NCBI GenBank assembly: GCA_023392475.1 | Contig: JAEVZA010000286.1 | Coordinates: 1 to 8,611, forward strand | Direction: 5' to 3' | DNA length: 8,611 nt | Source of the DNA: Actinomycetes bacterium | GTDB taxonomy: Bacteria; Actinomycetota; Acidimicrobiia; Acidimicrobiales; Microtrichaceae | Notes under the pieces: model-generated | What the model was told of the DNA's origin: nothing | Database searches by the model: none | The model's input: the letters and a program-made list of their open reading frames with translations, nothing else | Shown here: positions 5,658 to 8,611 of the stretch, piece by piece | How the letters are laid out: every line of letters begins with the position of its first letter | How positions within the stretch are numbered: position 1 is the first letter of the stretch | Position numbers and translations under genes: made by a program

Positions 5658-6431
5658 TCAGGAGCGCGATGTCCGCTTCCGCACCACCGGGTGGGGCAGC
5701 CACGTCGTGGTCGCGGCCGGCCCGTCGTCGACCCCGAGGTGGTCCCGGAGCCGGTCGTAGACCTCCTGGCCGACGAGGCCGACGATGTCGTCGCGCAGCG
5801 AGACGACGACCGGCTCGTGGCCGACGAAGGCCTCGGGCGAGTCCGTGCACCACCAGTGGAACTCGAGGCCGCCCTCGCCCCAGTCACGTCGCTTCCACTC
5901 GCGGAGCGTGTAGATCGTGTGGTCGACGTCGTCGATCTCGTGGGTGAGCCGCAGCGGGAGCTGCCAGCACACCTCCGGCTTCCAGTCGAGGGGGCGCTCG
6001 TCCGCGTCGAGCGCGGCCACGTGCAGCGCGCAGCCCGCCCCGCGGTGGAAGTCCGAGCGGTTGAGGAAGATGCAGGCGCCGTCGTGCACCCGCGTCACCC
6101 ACTCCTTGTCCTCGTTCTTGTAGATGCCGCCGCCGAGCCGCTTGGCCTCCTGCTTGAACTGCCACTGGTCCTTGGTCAGCCGCGCCGCCGCCTTGCGGAC
6201 CCGCGTGCGGTCCGGCGCGTCGGCGAAGTGGCTGCCGAACGAGCAGCACCCGTGGCCGAGGTCGGTGGTGTCCTCCTCGTGCACGCCCTTGCACCCCTCG
6301 CCGAAGATGCAGCGCCAGGGGCTCATGAGGAACGTGGCGTCGAACATGTACGTGTCGCCGTCGTGCTCGAAGGAGACCCACTCGCGTCGGGTCTCGTCGG
6401 GGTGGGGCGCGGGTGCTGGGGGGCGGGCCAC
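5658..6431 (-). CDS. Eight-cysteine putative metal/Fe-S-binding protein, unknown function
   Basis: A 257-residue cytoplasmic protein with Cys41, 47, 62, 63, 120, 134, 155 and 195. The first four form C-x5-C-x14-CC (CIFGEGC, then GCCSFGSHF). The next three sit in GACIFLNR (118-125), GCALH (133-137) and PEVCWQLPLR (152-161). This layout, with a CC pair, then C-x-F-L, C-x-x-H and P-x-x-C before an LP, resembles the YkgJ/CxxCxxCC zinc- or iron-chelating proteins in spread-out form. A Trp-rich stretch REWKRRDWGEGGLEFHWW (177-194) and an acidic linker follow. I know no defined reaction for it. The start is GTG 6431, with a -10 box seven bases upstream and no Shine-Dalgarno. It is first in a probable three-gene operon with the McrB-like and DUF2357-like genes, 37 bases ahead of the ATPase, so it may sense redox state or metal for them or simply be co-transcribed. 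Confidence 0.85.
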   Translation of the reverse strand: MARPPAPAPHPDETRREWVSFEHDGDTYMFDATFLMSPWRCIFGEGCKGVHEEDTTDLGHGCCSFGSHFADAPDRTRVRKAAARLTKDQWQFKQEAKRLGGGIYKNEDKEWVTRVHDGACIFLNRSDFHRGAGCALHVAALDADERPLDWKPEVCWQLPLRLTHEIDDVDHTIYTLREWKRRDWGEGGLEFHWWCTDSPEAFVGHEPVVVSLRDDIVGLVGQEVYDRLRDHLGVDDGPAATTTWLPHPVVRKRTSRS

Positions 6432-6438
6432 GGTTCGG

Positions 6439-6444
6439 ACACTA
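6439..6444 (-). promoter_or_regulatory. -10 box for the cysteine-rich/AAA+ operon
   Basis: On the minus strand TAGTGT (TANNNT) is followed by exactly seven bases and the GTG start at 6431, a leaderless layout. The box sits in CGGTAGTGTC, which reappears as CGGTACTGTC at the divergent glcD promoter. Confidence 0.55.
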
Positions 6445-6505
6445 CCGACGGCCGGCGCTGCGCGGTGACGCGCGGAGGCGCACGGTGGCGCGGTCGACCC
6501 CCCGG

Positions 6506-6511
6506 TACTGT
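6506..6511 (+). promoter_or_regulatory. -10 box for glcD
   Basis: TACTGT (TANNNT) is followed by seven bases and the GTG start at 6519. There is no Shine-Dalgarno between box and start, so the message is probably leaderless. It is arranged back to back with the promoter at 6439-6444, with 61 bases between the two boxes. Confidence 0.55.
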
Positions 6512-6518
6512 CGCCGAC

Positions 6519-7967
6519 GTGTCCGACGACGACACCCGCTCCTCGGTCGGCGTGCTGGTCGACGACCTCCGCGCCGCGATCGGCCGCGACCACGTGCTCA
6601 CGGACGCGACGTCGCTCCGCCTCTACGGCCACGACGCGTCGACCTACCGCGGGGAGGCACCGCCGGTCGTGTGCCTCCCCGGCGGCACCGACGGGGTCGC
6701 CGCGGTCGTCCGCACCGCCCGCCGCCACGGGCGGCCGTTCGTCGCCCGCGGGTCCGGGACAGGTCTGGCCGGCGGCGCCGTGCCGCTCGACGGCGCCGTC
6801 GTCGTCTCCACGACGCGCATGGACCGGATCCTGTCGGTCGACCCGGCGGCGCGCATCGCCTGGGTGGAGCCGGGCGTCCTCAACCTGGACCTCACCCGCG
6901 CCGTCCGCCGGCACGGGCTGCACTTCGCGCCCGACCCGTCGAGCCAGCAGGCGTGCACGATCGGCGGGAACGTGGCCAACAACTCCGGTGGCCCGCACTG
7001 CCTGGCGTCGGGCGTCACCTCCGCCCACGTGCTGGCGGTCCGCGTCGTGCTGCCCGACGGCGACGTCGTGGAGCTGGGCGGCGAGGAGCCGGAGCCACCG
7101 GGCCTGGACCTCCGGGGCGCGTTCGTCGGCGGCGAGGGCACGCTCGGCGTCGCCACCGCGATCGCCGTGCGGCTCACGCCGGATCCGTCGACGGTCCGGA
7201 CGCTGCTGCTCACCTTCGACGACCTCGGCGCCGCGGCCACGTGCGTCACCGAGGTGATCGCCGCGGGGATCGTCCCCGCCGCGGTGGAGATGATGGACGG
7301 CGGGCTGGCCGCGGTCGTCGAGGACTTCTGCGGCGCCGGGTACCCGCGCGACGCCGCGGCCGTCCTGCTGGTGGAGCTCGACGGCCCGCCCCACGCGGTC
7401 GCGGACGGCGCGGCGGCCGTCGCGGCGCTCGCGGGCGGCTTGGGCGTCCGCGACGTGCGCACCGCCGCGGGCGACGCGGAGCGCGACGCGCTGTGGCGCG
7501 GCCGGAAGAGCGCGTTCGGGGCGGTCGCGCGGATCCGCCCCGACTACTACCTGCACGACACCGTGGTGCCGCGCACACGGCTCGTCGAGGTGCTCGCCGA
7601 GGTGCGTGCGATCGCTGCCCGCCACGACCTCCTGGTGCACGACGTCTTCCACGCGGGCGACGGGAACCTCCACCCGCTCCTCCTCTTCGACGCCCGCGAG
7701 CCCGGCGTGATGGAGCGCGTGCACGCCGCGGGGGAGGAGATCGCGGCCGCGTCGCTCCGCGCCGGCGGGGTCCTGTCGGGCGAGCACGGCATCGGCCTCG
7801 AGAAGCGGGACCTCATGGGGCTGCAGTTCACCGACGTGGAGCTGGAGCACCAGGACCGGCTCCGGGCCGCGTTCGACCCGGACCGCGCGTCGAACCCGCA
7901 CAAGGTGCTGCCGGGCGGGGCGCGCTGCGGCGAGCTGGGCGCGCTGCCCGAGGGCGTGTGGATCTGA
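6519..7967 (+). CDS. glcD: FAD-linked oxidase, glycolate oxidase subunit GlcD-type
   Basis: A 482-residue flavoprotein of the FAD-binding PCMH / FAD-oxidase C family, full length for GlcD. The FAD-binding half shows GSGTGLAGGAVP (78-89), the IGGNVANNSGGPHCL stretch (148-162), GVTSAHVLAVRVVLPDG (165-181) and GGEGTLG (204-210). The C-terminal substrate and metal half shows DVFHAGDGNLHP (375-386) and SGEHGIGLEKR (420-430). It should oxidise glycolate, D-lactate or a similar 2-hydroxyacid, passing electrons to partner subunits and the respiratory chain at the inner face of the membrane. Glycolate is favoured over D-lactate because the next gene is glcE-like. GTG 6519 is chosen from the -10 box and because upstream sequence in frame runs antisense to the cysteine-rich gene. 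Its 3' end overlaps glcE by 10 bases, indicating translational coupling. Confidence 0.93.
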   Translation: MSDDDTRSSVGVLVDDLRAAIGRDHVLTDATSLRLYGHDASTYRGEAPPVVCLPGGTDGVAAVVRTARRHGRPFVARGSGTGLAGGAVPLDGAVVVSTTRMDRILSVDPAARIAWVEPGVLNLDLTRAVRRHGLHFAPDPSSQQACTIGGNVANNSGGPHCLASGVTSAHVLAVRVVLPDGDVVELGGEEPEPPGLDLRGAFVGGEGTLGVATAIAVRLTPDPSTVRTLLLTFDDLGAAATCVTEVIAAGIVPAAVEMMDGGLAAVVEDFCGAGYPRDAAAVLLVELDGPPHAVADGAAAVAALAGGLGVRDVRTAAGDAERDALWRGRKSAFGAVARIRPDYYLHDTVVPRTRLVEVLAEVRAIAARHDLLVHDVFHAGDGNLHPLLLFDAREPGVMERVHAAGEEIAAASLRAGGVLSGEHGIGLEKRDLMGLQFTDVELEHQDRLRAAFDPDRASNPHKVLPGGARCGELGALPEGVWI

Positions 7968-8611
7968 TCACCCCGCGCCGGGACGACCCGGCGCTGGCGG
8001 CGTTCCGGGACGAGGTGGGGGAGACCGGGCCGGTCTGCGTCGCCGGTGGCCGGACCTCCTGGCGCGTCGGCGGCGATCCGGCGCCCGGCACCCGCGAGGT
8101 GCGCGCCCCGGTCGGCGTCGTGCACGTGGAGCCGTCGGAGCTCGTGGTGCGGGTGCGCGCCGGCACGACCGTGGACGAGCTCGGCGCGGAGCTCGCGGCG
8201 GTGGGGCAGGCGGTCACCCTCCCCTCGGTCCCGGGCTCCACCGTCGGTGGCGCGCTCGCCGTCGGCCGATCGGACGTGCACGCGCTCGGGCACGGGCCCG
8301 TCCGCGACGCGCTGCTCGAGGCCACCGTCGTCGACGCGTGGGGGCGGATCGCCCGGGCCGGCGCGCCCGTCGTGAAGAACGTGTCCGGGTTCGACCTCTG
8401 CCGGCTGCTGGTGGGATCGCTCGGCACCGTGGGGCTGATCGGCGAGGTCGTGCTCCGGACGCGGCCGCGCCCGGCGGCCGGTGCCTGGTGGACCGGCCCC
8501 GCCGACGCCGAGGTCGTCGCACGGATCCGTGGGGCGGTGGAGCGCCCCACGTCGGTCCTCTGGGACGGCACGACCGCATGGGTGCACGTCGAGGGCCACC
8601 CGGCCGACGTC
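7958..8611 (+). CDS. glcE: FAD-binding subunit GlcE of glycolate oxidase (3' truncated by window)
   Basis: The first 218 residues of a second FAD-binding subunit, running off the window without a stop. Seen are VAGGRTSW (28-35), the VEPSELVVRVRAGTTVDEL stretch (57-75) typical of the PCMH fold, VPGSTVGGALAVGRSD (91-106), and the diagnostic KNVSGFDLCRLLVGSLGT (140-157) with GEVVLRTRP (162-170). The K-N-V-S-G-(F/Y)-D-L-C-R-L block separates GlcE from GlcD. In characterised glycolate oxidases GlcE works with GlcD and the Fe-S protein GlcF, and the complex passes electrons from glycolate to the quinone pool. Starting GTG 7958 lies inside the end of glcD (10-base overlap), with GAGGG (7950-7954) three bases ahead; CTG 7964 is a less likely alternative. 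A glcF gene is expected downstream but is not in view. Confidence 0.9.
   Translation, partial: MDLITPRRDDPALAAFRDEVGETGPVCVAGGRTSWRVGGDPAPGTREVRAPVGVVHVEPSELVVRVRAGTTVDELGAELAAVGQAVTLPSVPGSTVGGALAVGRSDVHALGHGPVRDALLEATVVDAWGRIARAGAPVVKNVSGFDLCRLLVGSLGTVGLIGEVVLRTRPRPAAGAWWTGPADAEVVARIRGAVERPTSVLWDGTTAWVHVEGHPADV

Noticed and set aside
6460..6473. A dyad GCGCG-GTGA-CGCGC between the divergent promoters
   Set aside because: It is only five base pairs of pure G and C in a GC-rich spacer. It resembles no regulator site I know, so it is not listed as an operator.
5472..6518. A plus-strand frame that joins upstream of glcD without a stop
   Set aside because: It is antisense to the AAA+ and cysteine-rich genes. 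The GlcD domain begins just after GTG 6519, where the promoter box is placed, so the extension is not coding.
6432..7901. A minus-strand extension upstream of the cysteine-rich protein
   Set aside because: It is antisense to glcD and low in complexity. The promoter box and GTG 6431 mark the true start.
7547..8599. A 350-codon minus-strand frame over the glcD/glcE junction
   Set aside because: The plus strand carries clear GlcD and GlcE motifs here. The minus frame has no recognisable domain.

Overview
The window is very GC-rich bacterial DNA with codons that strongly favour G or C in third position, tightly packed genes and no mobile-element signatures. Every start I can assign is GTG, and several genes have an actinobacterial-type TANNNT -10 box a few bases before the start. 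This points to an actinomycete-type (Actinomycetota) chromosome. A lineage such as Acidimicrobiia is possible, but the sequence alone does not prove it. No rRNA, tRNA, CRISPR array, insertion sequence or phage gene was seen.

Layout, left to right. (1) The 3' end of an unidentified gene (1-246), possibly the tail of a MobA-like nucleotidyltransferase. (2) A plus-strand pair: a single-domain rhodanese (281-604) and an RNase D-type 3'-5' exonuclease with an HRDC domain (620-1789). (3) A convergent cytoplasmic GH13 alpha-glucosidase (1792-3369, minus), with only 2 bases and a shared hairpin separating it from the RNase D gene. (4) A 131-base divergent control region leading to a small bipolar, acid-tailed protein (3501-3716, plus). 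(5) A minus-strand three-gene block (6431 down to 3685): an eight-cysteine putative metal-binding protein, an McrB-like AAA+ ATPase, and a protein that looks like the DUF2357/McrC partner but shows no nuclease motif. (6) A divergent promoter region of 87 bases, then glcD (6519-7967) overlapping the start of glcE (7958 to the window end). These are two FAD subunits of a glycolate oxidase-type enzyme; an iron-sulfur GlcF subunit would be expected just past the edge.

The most unusual part is block 5. An McrB-type motor paired with a nuclease-less McrC-like protein, behind a cysteine-rich protein, does not look like a standard McrBC restriction system and may be a different AAA+ machine. The other genes are housekeeping or metabolic: RNA processing, sulfur transfer, maltooligosaccharide or sucrose-type glucoside hydrolysis, and 2-hydroxyacid oxidation.

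There is no stretch over 300 bases without a gene. The longest gaps (3370-3500 and 6432-6518) hold divergent promoters.
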